NCBI GenBank assembly: GCA_030844895.1
Contig: CM061231.1
Location: 5,214,001-5,278,000 of the forward strand
Direction of reading: 5' to 3'
Length of the DNA stretch: 64,000 nucleotides
Origin: Ambrosia x helenae
Lineage: Eukaryota; Streptophyta; Magnoliopsida; Asterales; Asteraceae
Every line of letters begins with the position of its first letter. The first letter of the stretch is position 1. A model generated the notes under the pieces. It had not been told where the DNA came from. It worked only from the letters and a program-made list of their open reading frames with translations, and made no database searches. Of this stretch, positions 45,783 through 57,058 are shown piece after piece. The position numbers were made by a program, and so were the translations under genes.

Positions 45783-46610
45783 CATTATTTGAGACTGCTG
45801 AAGGGGCCAACTAACCTCAGGATGCATCCTGAGAATGGACTAACGAATTACCTTTATTATATATAATTGCAGGTACAACTAAGTTATAATATGGACACAT
45901 AAGTGCTCTCCAACGTCTATATTATAACATTCAGTCAAAGGAGTCAAAGATTGAAGAGTAACTTATATCAACCAAAGGCTAAGCTCGAAGATGAAGTCAA
46001 AGATGTAACCGTCGTTCATTAAATACCGGCGAAGAATAAGGAAACAGCTGAAGCAACGAATATATTCAGTTGAAACTTACCCGACGTTCACCTGAATACT
46101 TTGAAGGAGCTTAACTACATAGCGGATATTGTGGGATACATTATTTACTTCCTTGTATTATATAAATGGGAATGATGGACGAGAATAGGACACATTGCTT
46201 TTACTAGAGCTATACACACACACTCAGCTACTAAGAACACTCACGAATCATTGTAATATTAGATCACTCGTCCACTCATTCATCCAAATTTTTAATACTT
46301 TTTACCACATTAATATTAACAAACAAGGCTGGGGCATAGTTTCCTCCCGAGATATTATGCCGGCGATCTATCATTGATCAAGGGCTTTCCTCGTACATCG
46401 AGTGTTGTTTCTTTATAGCATTTTACTTACAATTATCTATAGCATAATTCACATTTTAGCCTGACGGTTACATCCTCAGGATATAACTGTCCATCCTCAA
46501 TTTTCTCATCATCATCCCGAGCATAGTTGTCAAATAATAGCTTATTTGTATTAACAAGTCACCAACCTGAGAATAACACATAGTTTTTATCAAACTAGCA
46601 CTCTACCTCA
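45783..46610 (+). repeat. LTR-like fragment
   Basis: Has a promoter-like TATATAAATGGG (about 46159) and, about 285 bp downstream, T-rich 3' processing-like sequence. Related phrases CCTCAGGATGCATCCTGAG (45817) and CATCCTCAGGATATAACTG (46471) lie near the two ends. Neither the borders nor a TSD could be set. The lineage is unknown. Confidence 0.35.
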
Positions 46611-47003
46611 CTTTAACTAATTTGGAAGACAAGATTATTTTTAGTAGATAATTTTTGACCAAAACACCCCTAATTTTAGACACGTTGCACACCTAAGCCT
46701 GATTACAGATAAATAGACGGGAGTTGTGGTTTCCGGTGAACAGTGGGTAAACGCGATGAGGCTTGAGGTCCAGTGAGGGGGTGAATGTTTGTGGTGGTAA
46801 GAGTTAGCCCCAAACCTAATGGAGACCCTATAAATTAGTTAGGATAGGTAAGATCGGCCCCCCTTTGTTTTGTTTATCCGGCAACAATTGCAAACGGTGG
46901 TGGTTGTTAGCTCTTATAAGGCGATTAGATCTTACTTGCTGGAAACAGGATTTGGAGTAGTTAGCACTTATTTAGGGGTTAGGGTTTGCTTCGATTTGAG
47001 GTT
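46611..47003. other. Intergenic, nothing seen
   Basis: No recognisable feature up to the solo LTR. Confidence 0.4.
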
Positions 47004-47008
47004 AGATG

Positions 47009-48249
47009 TGTAACACCCCAACCGATGGCGGAAACATCGGGATGTCACGTATGGATGATTGTTCAGTAGCTCATGGTAATTAATAAATTTCATTATATGA
47101 TTTAAATAAATTACATACAATTGTTCTACAAGAATTCGTACATCAAATTGAATAAAACTATGTACACATCTTCAAGCATTAATTCAAATCTTCAAGCAAG
47201 TAGAACCTGAAACATGTTAAGTTGAAAATATTTTGGGTCAACAAAAGTTGGTGAGAATTACATAGGTTTTGATAATCGAATAAAATTGTTGTGCAATTCA
47301 TGTGTCATGGCAATCTAGTCCATATGCGAAAACATACTAGAAGTAAATCGAGTGCATAATCAACCATTGTGACTGTTGTATTGTGGTACATCCCATACGC
47401 TCATGGTTCACTCGTTTATATTGCAGTAACAAACACCCACGCTACCTTTGTAGGAGGCACGTATCCGGGTGGGATTGTCAGTCCAATAGATCTATCAATG
47501 TATACCGTTGGCTGATGAATGTTTATGCTAGAATTGTGCTTACCCTAGTCATGTTCAAGACATAATGCAACATAGAAATACACATAGGCACATTGATGAT
47601 TGAATTGCATAAATAATGTTGTAACATGTTTCACCCCAAAAATGGTGATAAATAGAAAAGGGGCTATGTAAAACTCACCTTAGCAAAATGTTATGTCTCG
47701 TGAAAAAAATAGAATAATGTGTTGTGAATGTATGCGAGGCGAATCCCAAAGATTCAACAACGTAGCTAGTCCAAATTGAAGAAAACGAAAAAGAAAGAAT
47801 ATCAAGCTTCCAATTCGCCAATTACAAGAGCTTATAATCAAAGCTTCAATTGTAGAAGTAATAGACTATAGAAGAAAGGTATGAGGGAAAGTTTAATCGG
47901 ATTGAAACAATCGATTTAGAGGTGCAAAGTATAATGGGTCATAGGTGGATTTTTATACTAGTTTTGGATTCAATTAGCCATTAAAATTGGTTAACACCAT
48001 AAAGTAAGGTTTTATGATGAATTGACTATTTGACTAAGACTTTGACTGTTTGACTAAGACTTTGACTAGGACTTTGACTATTTGACTCAAGGCTTTATTT
48101 AAAAAAAAAATCTTGTATGTGAAAAAAAAAAGAATTTAGAATCATATTATTATTATTATTTATATACATTTATGTATGTATATAAGTTGTGAGTTAGGAT
48201 AAATAAAGACTTAGGCACATTTGTATAATATTAATGATAAAGGTGTTTT

Positions 48250-48286
<37 letters not shown>

Positions 48287-48331
48287 GCTTTTTATGTATT
48301 AAAATTTTGGGGAAAATTTTACGATGTTACA
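47009..48331 (-). mobile_element. Solo LTR of a gypsy family related to 14096
   Basis: TGTAACACCCC...GATGTTACA, 1323 bp, flanked by 5-bp TSD AGATG (47004-47008 and 48332-48336). Its first bases share CACCCCAACCGATGGCGGAAACATCG with the 14096 LTR; beyond that the sequence diverges. Repeats of GACTTTGACTATTTGACTAA occur at 48020-48080, and a (TA)n tract at about 48256. Orientation is inferred from that match. Confidence 0.9.
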
Positions 48332-48472
48332 AGATGGTGGTGGTTGTGCTAGATGGTTGTGGTGGCTGTGTTAAACAATGGTGGTTATGTTAGAGGGTGG
48401 CGGTTTGTGTTAGACGATGGTGGTGGAGGCGGGTTAATCATATGTATATACACACACACACAAATATATACG

Positions 48473-48505
<33 letters not shown>

Positions 48506-48512
48506 GATTATC

Positions 48513-48549
<37 letters not shown>
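48473..48549. repeat. (GA)n microsatellites
   Basis: Two GA tracts separated by GATTATCTTAAAA. The open frame across them is an artefact. Confidence 0.9.
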
Positions 48550-48550
<1 letters not shown>

Positions 48551-48699
48551 GGGGTAATCAGTTTTTATATCAGAAAGAAAAATATATACATATGTGACTC
48601 TGTGTGTGTATTTATATACACATATATACAAATATATATCTAAAAGAAAATAAAATAAATTTAAAATTAGTTTTGGATGAAAATAGCAAAAAAAGAAAA

Positions 48700-48888
48700 G
48701 AAATACATATGTAAAGTGACCAAAATACCCCTAACTTAACTGACTTTTCTTAACGGGGTTAGAGGGTTAGATGAAAATGACAAAAAAAAAAAAAGGAAAC
48801 CTTAGGAACAAAATGAGAAAAAAAATATTTGGACTAAAGAGACATTTGTTGACAAATCTCAGACACTAATTTGGCAATTAACTCTTTT
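48700..48888. mobile_element. Diverged Mutator-like TIR end
   Basis: Ends GGCAATTAACTC and contains CAAAATACCCCTAACTTAACTG and TTAACGGGGTTAG phrases, matching the layout of the right TIR of the 1900-3284 element, again with GA tracts to its inner side. No partner TIR was found. Confidence 0.45.
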
Positions 48889-49349
48889 TTATTTTAGCTT
48901 ATTTTCTTTTAATATTTTTAATAAAATAAAAAAATTAAAAGACACACAAAAAGTATAAAGAAAACATTTATAAAAGTTGCCTAAATTTTTTAAAATTTAG
49001 TATATTTTATTATTATTTTCTAATAAAATAAACATAAAAAGTTTGCCCCAAAACAAATCCCCCAACCTCTCCCCCCACAACCCACCCAACCCACACGCAC
49101 ACCCCATTCAATCGTCAACAAAAACAACACACAAGTGGGCCCTGTTCTTCCTCATTTTTATTCATTATTCTCCTCGCGAAGGTTTAATGGTGACCCCAAT
49201 GACGCCCAATGGAGGACGCTATTGACTGGGTAGAGAAGGCACGATTCCACACCACTCACCCTAAATGAGTTAAACAAGTTAATCCACAAATTCAACCAAC
49301 TTAGATAAAAACATGTTCACTAGATTAAAAAAGAAACTAATTATTCCAA
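48889..49349. other. Intergenic, nothing coded
   Basis: AT-rich then C-rich (49050-49110). GACGCCCAATGGAGGACGCTATT is a short imperfect inverted repeat. No gene seen. Confidence 0.4.
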
Positions 49350-49385
49350 CTAGGTTTTATATCATGCACGCGTTGCGGCGCGAGA
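49350..49385 (-). mobile_element. Helitron 3' terminus
   Basis: Minus strand: hairpin-like CGCGCCGCAACGCGTG, about 14 nt of AT-rich spacer, then CTAG (plus 49350-49353) and host T. The 5' partner is not located. Confidence 0.5.
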
Positions 49386-49548
49386 AACCGAGTCGTTCTC
49401 GGTTGATAACATAACATGATCTAGGGAAAATTCATATTGGGGTAATTAAACAAAAGCTATCACTTCAATCAAATTGAATTGTCAAAGTCCAAGCATCGGT
49501 TACTGACATGGTTTTTTGAAGGATTGTTGGTGTGGATATCGTTACCAC

Positions 49549-50247
49549 TAGGGGTGTTCAAAATCGGATAATCCGAATTTCGGATATCCGAATTTCGGAT
49601 AATCCGAAATTTCGGATAGTCAATATTGAGATCCGAATCCGAATCCGAAATTTCGGATATCCGAAATTCGGATATCCGAAATTTCGGATTCGGATTCGGA
49701 TCATCCAACGGATAATCCGAATCTTAAAAAAAATTTAAAAAAATAATAAAAAAAACTATAAAAAACGTTCTCCTTTATGCCTAAAACGTTAACCTATTAA
49801 AAAAAACAAAAATCGAAGTTAGATAAACGAAATTTGAACAACAAATATATAAAAAAAACTTATTATTTTGATGGAAGGGGGCTGTGGAGGTCGGATACGA
49901 GGTGGACGGGGGCTGTTATAGAGGAGAGAAGAGAGAGCAACAACTATGGATTAGAGGAGTATGGACTTAGAGTTAGAAGGATTAGGGATTTAGGATTGTG
50001 TATTGTATTATGCAGTGTATATAATATTTTATATATATATATATATAATTTTTTTTAATATTCGGATTCGGATAATCCGATTATCCGAAAATTTTCAAAA
50101 TCAAGATCCGAATCCGAATCCGAAATTTCGGATAATCCGATTTTCGGATATCCGAAAATCGGATTATCCAAAATTTCGGATAATTCGGATTCGGATTTTC
50201 GGATTTTTCGGATTCGAATTTGGATTATCCGATTTTGAACAGCCCTA
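49549..50247. mobile_element. hAT MITE built of ATCCGAA/TTCGGAT arrays
   Basis: 699 bp with perfect 8-bp TSD GTTACCAC (49541-49548 and 50248-50255). Ends TAGGGGTGTTCA and TGAACAGCCCTA, the terminus family of the 13116 element. About 150 bp at the left end and 190 bp at the right are almost wholly TCGGAT/ATCCGA units in alternating orientation. The middle contains a short non-repetitive stretch (49860-50000) without a recognisable gene. Confidence 0.92.
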
Positions 50248-50255
50248 GTTACCAC

Positions 50256-52369
50256 GCTACGGCTGCGTTTATGGCTGTAATGGAGATTGCAGTGGTCTGT
50301 GCGACCACAACCCAGCAAGTCCATAAATTCCAAGCTTATCAAGGGGGTCTTACAACAAAATCTTCAATCATCAATATGCTCAAGAAAAGATAAAATTTCT
50401 ACCATCAATATGCTCAGCAAGTTTATAAGTTTTTACAATTTTAACAAATTGTCATAAAATTTGAAATAAAAAAGCAGTGGAGAACGGATACCGTTTGATG
50501 CCACTGGAATCCTGATGTGTACCATGCACCTGAATTTACTTAATGAATCCAAACTAAAGCTTTGTTCCATATTGTGAACGACAAAAAAAAAAGTTTACAT
50601 CATGGAGCCATAAATTGAAGAATTCGAAAATGGAGCCATAAGCCCATAACCAACACAACCACCACGCGACTACCGCTGCCTTCACTCTGAGAATATGAGT
50701 CATTTCTTTGGCGACTAAGGATGGAAACGAATGTCGATTGTCCATGTCTTTCTCATCTCCTTCCTTGAACTCTGAATGATTTATAAAACAAAACAATGAT
50801 TAATATTTTAGATAAATATTCATCTCAATTAATACATTTGTGTGCAAATCAAATAAACTATTACCTGATGATTACTTCACAGGATATTCTGAAGAAGCTT
50901 CAATTTTGAATGCACTAAATCAAGAAACTCACAATTTACCTATGGTTTCTAATCATTTAAAGTGTGAAACACCCACCTTTCCCATAGGATTAATCAGTAT
51001 GTTGACCTTTAAAAGTCAAATAAACGATATCAATCATTAATAATTCTAGGTTATCACAACTTTGAGATCATTTGCATCCGTGGCTATATCATTTTAAAGC
51101 TTCAGTAATATACATTTGGTTCATCTTTCTTAACACGACAACCACCGGTATGTAGAGTACTCTCGATTGAACATTATAGGTGAGCAATTGTGTTGTAATA
51201 ACAAATACAAAAGAGATAGACTTTCTCCCTGTATAGCATACCGCCCACTTTAAATGCATCCTAATTAAAAAATTAAAACTTGGTTAGTAATATATACCAC
51301 ATAAGACTTTCATAAACCAAGCAAAACAAATAAAAATTGACTAAATACTCACTCCAAGATTTGAAAATCGAGAAAGCAAATGAAGGTCGTTTAACTATAA
51401 TGTAAAATGTCAAAACTAATGGAAACATATATAAACAACATTAAAAAGGAATAATATCATATTTCCAAGAAGCTATTCTAAAATTTTTGTACCAGTTTTG
51501 TTTTTTTTTTTAATAAATATTCTTGAGTTTATGAACTATTGTAAAGATTTTTTTAGAAACTAAATCAAACCTAAAGCACATTAGAAGCTTGTTTGTTATA
51601 AAACATGTAACATGGTTCATGTTTTGAATTTCAAAGGTTTAAAAACAAATTAAGTGCCAATATAATGTTATCAATTCCCATAGCTCATACTCAACTTCTA
51701 ATAAACAGATGTAAACTCCTAAAGGTGCATGGAACAAAGGTCTGATTCCATATCTAAGAAACAAAAAAGCCATAGAACATAGGTTACGGAATCAAAGGTT
51801 TACCATCGAAATAGAAGAAAAAGAAAGTAACATGATCGGAGTTGGCGGCTACTCCCGTCGATATTAACACCACCTCCGTCATCGTCGGCGCGTACGGTCA
51901 GCGCCGCAGCTGAATCGTCGTGGTGGTTGGTTGGTCGGATGTATGTATGTGTGATATTAGAATGGGCAAGAAGATCGGTAAAAATGGGTGGGGCGGCCAC
52001 CGTTTGAAAACCCCAATCAGACTTTAACACCAAGACAATAACGTGGAAATTGTTTAAACAAACAACAAACAACTCGTCCAAAAAATTAAAACAACTAACC
52101 GGCGTAGGAAACAGGATTCGATCCTAACCCCTTTCATTAATACACCAACCGGCTCACCACTACACCACACACACCATATCTTAACTACATTCCTAACTAA
52201 TTATATTTATCAAACCCTTATAATTTACTGTTCATTTCAATTTACTGTTCAATTAGTTTGTACATTAATATATATTAATTCCATAAATTTCAAACTAGTT
52301 TTGTCCTGACTAGTTTTTATGATTTTGCAAAAATGCTTTAAAACTTTATGTTTATCATAAAAGATTTTA
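50256..52369. other. Intergenic, mostly featureless
   Basis: AT-rich. A minus-strand tRNA-like SINE head lies at about 52105-52175. The open frames at 50554-50796 and 51800-52081 (minus) have no recognisable domain and no supporting context. Confidence 0.4.
52085..52180 (-). mobile_element. SINE head fragment
   Basis: On the minus strand, A box TGGTGTAGTGGTGAGCCGG and B-box-like GGTTAGGATCGAATCCTG are tRNA-like. An AT-rich tail follows. No TSD established. Confidence 0.5.
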
Positions 52370-52575
52370 GTTCTTTTTTGGTGAAAACCCCAAGAAAAAG
52401 GGGCAACAATAAAGGTAGCACTTTAACTCGACCCATCCATTCTTTGCTTCTTATCCTGTCATTCATCTCCTCTGCCCTGCGACCACTATCTCTTCCCGGT
52501 GTCACACTGGCACGATAGATATATTACAGCCCATAACCACCACACCACTCAATCACCTCATCATCATCCTTCATC
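52370..52575 (+). repeat. Diverged copy of the 54-kb gene's 5' region
   Basis: Matches about 54165-54365 in collinear order: TTTGGTGA.AACCCCAAGA, GGCAACAATAAAGG.AGCACT, CGACCCA.CCATT, TTTGCTTCTT, CATTCATC, ACTCAATCACCTCATCAT. Identity is roughly 80% by eye with small indels. After CACCTCATCATC the copy diverges and carries no coding sequence. It is a duplicated promoter/5' UTR without its gene. Confidence 0.8.
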
Positions 52576-53055
52576 AAGTTTGTATTCATTTATAAATCTT
52601 TGAAAGGTTTGCATATGCTCTCATGATATGAAAAATAAAATTAACTAACTAGTGAAACTTGTTAGTATATTTTATAACTATAAAAAAAGTAAAATTTGGC
52701 GTGACATAAAGACTATAAAGTAGTTGAGGTGTTAGAGGGGTCATGTACTTTTAAAACTGACATGAACCAGGAAGTTTGATATGACTAAAATTACAAAACT
52801 GTATCGGACTCATGAACCAAAACAGAGTAAATGTTTTTACCTAGTCCTGTTATATATTTCTTATTTTATCCTTAAAAATAATACAACGAAATTACAAGTT
52901 TACAACAATAGAATCCACACGTATATAAAATAATTATGTTCAAACCATAAAACTCAATACTTATTATTATTTTATATATCAAATTATCAACATAACATAC
53001 TCAGTTTAATATAATTCATACAATACAACATTAAGAAACAAAAGTTTAAAATTAA
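52576..53055. other. Intergenic, nothing seen
   Basis: AT-rich. Confidence 0.4.
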
Positions 53056-53175
53056 ATGGGTAACATTTTGATTTGGCGAGCGTTGCTAAACAAGCTTCCA
53101 TCGAAAGTTAAATTGAAGAAAAGAGGTGTAAATGTTGGCTTGTCTTGCATGAATTGTGTTATCGGTGACAAAGAC
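53056..53175 (+). pseudogene. LINE zf-RVT domain fragment
   Basis: Encodes IWRALLNKLPSKVKLKKRGV then CMNCVIG, the zinc-binding segment near the C-terminus of plant LINE ORF2. Isolated; nothing else of the LINE is visible. Confidence 0.6.
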
Positions 53176-53922
53176 CTTGGATCAGTTGTTGGTGACATGC
53201 GGCTTAACAAAGGAGGTTTGGTGGAAAACAAATACTTGAAACTAATTAAAACCCGCTATAAATAAAACCAAAATCCATAAACATCATATTAGTTTCCTTT
53301 TGTCTGGAGTTTTCATAAATCCAAACCTCTAAACTCAAAGTTTTCATAATTTAAGCATGTTCACTAAACTAACTGAAAACTAATTTAAGCAATAAGCATA
53401 TTCACTAAGGGTTAGGATCAAATACACAGAGAAAGAAAAATAGGAAGTCGTAGGAAGGGTATCAAACGGACTCCGATTGAACTCATTCAAGCGGCATTGG
53501 AATCGTCTTATCTAACCCTACGTCGTTAATTTTTAGGTCTTCGTTTTTTTGGGGTTTTAGCTTGTAGTTTTTAGAATATGCGTTATATCATTATGTCTTT
53601 TATGTACCATTGTGTCTTTTTCTTATTTTCATCGTTGTGTCATTTTTTTCAATTCATTGTGTCTTCTTTCTTCAGCATTGTGTTATATTTTTTGGCACTG
53701 TGTTATATTTTGTGGCTCATTATGTCATATTTGATGATCTATTGTGTTTTTTGTATGCTTCTCACCCTTCTCATTTTTTGTAGCCTTTGTAGAATAACCC
53801 AACCCTATTCACTAAATTAACAGGCAATGAATTTAAGCAAGTTCAATTTTTATTTTTTTTTTTATTTTTTTAATTCTCGGCATAGACTTGTACCATACAA
53901 CCAAAATCCATTATCCCATATA
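53176..53922. other. Intergenic, nothing coded
   Basis: AT-rich. A T-rich series of ATTGTGTC/ATTATGTC units (53580-53750) makes an open frame of low complexity. Confidence 0.4.
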
Positions 53923-54131
53923 GAGGGTGTTTGGGATTGATTATTCAAAACAGATTATGCGTTTTGAAAAAGCAGGGGTGGAGCTGCTTATAGATTATTG
54001 CGTTTTGGTAGCCTAAAAAACTGATTATCTGCGTTTTCAAAATGCAATCCAAACACTACAAACTGATTATCTGCGTTTTCAAAACGCAATAATCTAAAAA
54101 TCAGATTTAAAACGCAATCCCAAACACCCTC
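53923..54131. mobile_element. MITE with GAGGGTGTTTGGGATTG termini
   Basis: 209 bp with inverted ends GAGGGTGTTTGGGATTG and CAATCCCAAACACCCTC. Inside are repeats of CTGATTATCTGCGTTTTCAAAA. The TSD was not resolved. It lies about 35 bp upstream of the duplicated 5' region of the 54422 gene. Confidence 0.75.
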
Positions 54132-54164
54132 ATGATATCATATTTTGTTACAAAACATATTAAT

Positions 54165-54375
54165 ATTTGGTGACAACCCCAAGAGAGAAAAAAAGGCAAC
54201 AATAAAGGCAGCACTATAAGTCGACCCACCCATTGTTTGCTTCTTCTTCTCGTCATTCATCCCCACTCCTCTGCAACCACCATCTCTCCCCATCGTCACA
54301 AAATGACAGCCCATCACCACCAATAAACCACACTACTCAATCACCTCATCATACCCATCTTATCTTTCAATATAA

Positions 54376-54420
<45 letters not shown>

Positions 54421-54421
54421 C
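54165..54421 (+). promoter_or_regulatory. 5' region of the 54422 gene
   Basis: Conserved between this site and 52370-52575, which marks it as the ancestral promoter/5' UTR. A (TAA)n microsatellite (about 54374-54420) immediately precedes the chosen ATG and is absent from the upstream copy. No clear TATA box; CACTATAAG at about 54212 is a weak candidate. Confidence 0.5.
54375..54420. repeat. (TAA)n microsatellite
   Basis: About 15 units directly abutting the start codon of the 54422 gene. Confidence 0.95.
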
Positions 54422-56437
54422 ATGATTTCATCAAAATCAATTCTTAGTCCAAACCGCCCTACATATTCTCGCGAACCACCACCCATTGCTCTCTCAACCT
54501 CACTCACCCGCAGCCGCAGCCGCAGGCTCACCAACAGCCGCAGCATCAAAGGCGCGGCTTCTCCCGCAATGTTCCCCGTTGTCACGGGTAAAAAAAGAGG
54601 TTCCGGGTTTGATAACCCGGAACCGTCTTCCCCTAAAGTGACCTGTATAGGTCAAGTTAGGGTCAAGACCAAAATGAAACATGCTAAGAACATTAGAAGC
54701 TTGTCCAGAAGACGGAAGTTGGAGCACTCCCGTTCTTTGCGGAAAAATAGTAACAGTAATAATAGTAAAAGTAATATCTATAATAATAATAATAATAATA
54801 GTAACACTAATAATAATAATAATCGTCAGTGGGTACATCATATACCACTGACGATATGTGAAACGTTAAGAACATTTGGGTCGGAGGTTAGTTGTTTGTT
54901 TCCTTGTCGTTCTCCGTGTTTATCGACGGAGAACAACGAGGAGAGGAAACATGAGTGGGTGGTGGCATTAAAGGACGAGGAAGAAGAGATGGAAGTAGGG
55001 AATAATGTACGAAGGCATGTGTTTGATGGTTTAGAGATAGTGAATGATGTAGTAATTGGGAGTAGAGATGAAGGAAGGGTGAGTATATGTGTGCCACCTA
55101 AAAATGCTTTGTTGTTGATGAGGTGTAGATCAGATCCAGAGATGATGGAGGCTCTAACCAATCGGGTTTGGGAACCGATGTTGGAGATTAGTGAAGAGAA
55201 AGATGGTGAAATTTGTGAAGAGGGTCTTCAGGTGGAAGGTGAAAAACTCATGGTTTTGGATGATGTTAATGTTAATGATGAAGCCATGGAAGATATTATT
55301 TTGGAGATGGAGATGAAACAGACTATGCAAGATGAAGAAGATGATGATGAAGATCAAGAACAGAGGATGGAAACCAATGAAGAAGAAGAAGATAGTTTTT
55401 TCCTTGGGTTTTTATTTGAAGAAAATTCAAATGAAAAAGAAACTGATATGAGGGATGCTGAAGAAGAATTATTTGAAGATAAAGGTGAAGATGTTGAAGA
55501 AGAAGAGTCAAACATAGAAAAAGTCAAACATTTTGAAGAAAGTAGTGAAATATCTGTAATTCAAGAGGAAGTCAATGAAGAAAGTGAAACACGGGAGTCA
55601 AATGTAGAGAAAGTCAAACAAATTGAAGAAGAAATTGAGGATATGTTGACAGAATTTAATGAAAGATCTGAAATTCAAGAGGGAACTTATGAAGAAATTG
55701 AAGCAGGGGAGTCAAACATAGAAAAAGTCAAAGAATTGGAAGAAAGGAATGAACAAATGTTAACAGAATTTACTGAAAGTCCAGAGAAAAGCTGTGAAGA
55801 ATTATTTGAGGATGAAGATGTTCAAGAGACTGAATCGGGCGAGTCGAATATAGAACAATTTGAAGATGAAGATGAAGATGAAGATGAAACCGAAACAGGC
55901 GAGTCAAATGTAGTAAACGCCAAACAATCTGAAGAAGAATTTGAAGAAATGTTGACAGAATTTACGGAAGAAACTGAAGTCGAAAATGGAGGAAATGAGG
56001 AAAGAGAGAAAATCGAGGCGTTGCCGGAATGTTTATTGCTAATGATGTACGAGCCCAAGTTATCGATGGAGGTTTCGAAGGAGACATGGGTTCGGAGTAG
56101 TGACTTCATCCGTCGTCACTCTAGTAAGAAAAAGCCACCGCCGCCACCACCACTGCCAACTGAACCAATCGACAACAATGTAACAAACATGGTTGCGGTT
56201 CAGTATGAGCCGGTTGCACAACATCAACCGGCTCGATCATCGTGTTCATTTCCAGCAGCACCGCGATCAATAATCGCGGTGCTGGAGGAAAAGCTGGTGA
56301 TGGGGTTCGAGCCATTGGCTCTGTCGCGATGCAAGTCGGAGCCAATGAGAAGGGCACGAGAGAGTTGTAGCTGGCAAAACCAGCTGGAGCCTCCACGTAG
56401 AGCTTCATTTGGCGTGGGTATGGCAGGGTTAGGTTAG
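54422..56437 (+). CDS. Acidic plant protein with SPKVTCIGQVRVK motif, function unknown
   Basis: A single-exon frame of 671 residues from the ATG at 54422. An upstream in-frame ATG at 54233 would add 63 residues ending in a poly-Ile run from the (TAA)n microsatellite, so I reject it. Order: Ser/Arg-rich N-terminus; SPKVTCIGQVRVK (residues 70-82) followed by a basic stretch; Asn runs (about 117-134) from AAT repeats; IPLTICETLRTFGSEVSC then FPCRSPC (141-166); LLLMRCRSDP (about 230); a long Glu-rich region with five degenerate repeats of about 40 residues (ESN.EKVK...MLTEF); a PPPPPP tract; and a C-terminal LALSRCKSEPMRRA. Proteins with this SPKVTC / LTICE / RCRS(A/D)P layout recur in plants but I know of no assigned function. 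No signal peptide or membrane segment. The basic N-terminus suggests a nuclear or nucleic-acid-associated role (inference). Confidence 0.85.
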   Translation: MISSKSILSPNRPTYSREPPPIALSTSLTRSRSRRLTNSRSIKGAASPAMFPVVTGKKRGSGFDNPEPSSPKVTCIGQVRVKTKMKHAKNIRSLSRRRKLEHSRSLRKNSNSNNSKSNIYNNNNNNSNTNNNNNRQWVHHIPLTICETLRTFGSEVSCLFPCRSPCLSTENNEERKHEWVVALKDEEEEMEVGNNVRRHVFDGLEIVNDVVIGSRDEGRVSICVPPKNALLLMRCRSDPEMMEALTNRVWEPMLEISEEKDGEICEEGLQVEGEKLMVLDDVNVNDEAMEDIILEMEMKQTMQDEEDDDEDQEQRMETNEEEEDSFFLGFLFEENSNEKETDMRDAEEELFEDKGEDVEEEESNIEKVKHFEESSEISVIQEEVNEESETRESNVEKVKQIEEEIEDMLTEFNERSEIQEGTYEEIEAGESNIEKVKELEERNEQMLTEFTESPEKSCEELFEDEDVQETESGESNIEQFEDEDEDEDETETGESNVVNAKQSEEEFEEMLTEFTEETEVENGGNEEREKIEALPECLLLMMYEPKLSMEVSKETWVRSSDFIRRHSSKKKPPPPPPLPTEPIDNNVTNMVAVQYEPVAQHQPARSSCSFPAAPRSIIAVLEEKLVMGFEPLALSRCKSEPMRRARESCSWQNQLEPPRRASFGVGMAGLG

Positions 56438-56840
56438 GTTAGGGTTTTGTGAGTTTGGGTCATAAAAAAGGTTATTAGTGGAGTGTGGTTAGATTCGTAT
56501 GATTGGTGTTTTGATACATGTTAGATTTTGTGTTTGAATTGTACAATCAATCGATGCAGGTTGTACTTGTTGTGTACAAGTAGATTTATGATCTAATGAT
56601 GCCAGTAACTAGTCGTATTGTGTTTTGTAATCATATATGTACTAGGGGATAGCTATGCACATTTTTTTTCACATCATGGAAATCGAGTAATATTAAAATA
56701 AAGAAACGTGGTAAAGAAACATAAAAAGAAGATAGAAAATAAGATTGAAATTGAGTTAACTAATTACCGGGTTTTAAACTTAACTCTATTAAATATTTTT
56801 TAATAGTGACCGTCCAGATATCATTACCTGGACGATTAGG
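56438..56840. other. 3' flank of the 54422 gene
   Basis: Presumed 3' UTR and intergenic DNA: GTTAGGTTAGGTTAGGG directly overlaps the stop codon, and TTTTGTAATCATATATG near 56625 is a possible polyadenylation region. Confidence 0.4.
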
Positions 56841-56845
56841 ATTAG

Positions 56846-57058
56846 GCAGCCGTAGGCACAACTTTGAGGCCGGCCTTAGATCGGAGCCTACCATGTTTCT
56901 TCACAGAGAGACCTAACAGGCTTAAGGACCTATACATGTCCACACGGGAAACCGAGGCACGACTATGAGGCCGGCCCTGGATTCGAAACCACCAAGTTTC
57001 TCCAAGAAAGGGTATAATACCGGCTTAAGGGAACTATCCTTGTTCCTGCGGGAAACCA
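56846..57058. repeat. Diverged tandem repeat, about 105-bp units
   Basis: Two units, each with GAGGCCGGCC, a CGGAGCC/CGAAACC phrase, CA.GTTTCT, GGCTTAAGG and ending CGGGAAACC. About 70% alike. The open minus-strand frame across this region is not a gene. The interval to 58055 holds nothing else recognisable. Confidence 0.6.

Noticed and set aside
54233..54421. 63-residue N-terminal extension of the 54422 gene
   Set aside because: It translates the conserved 5' UTR and a (TAA)n tract into a poly-Ile run; the duplicate at 52370 has no coding constraint.
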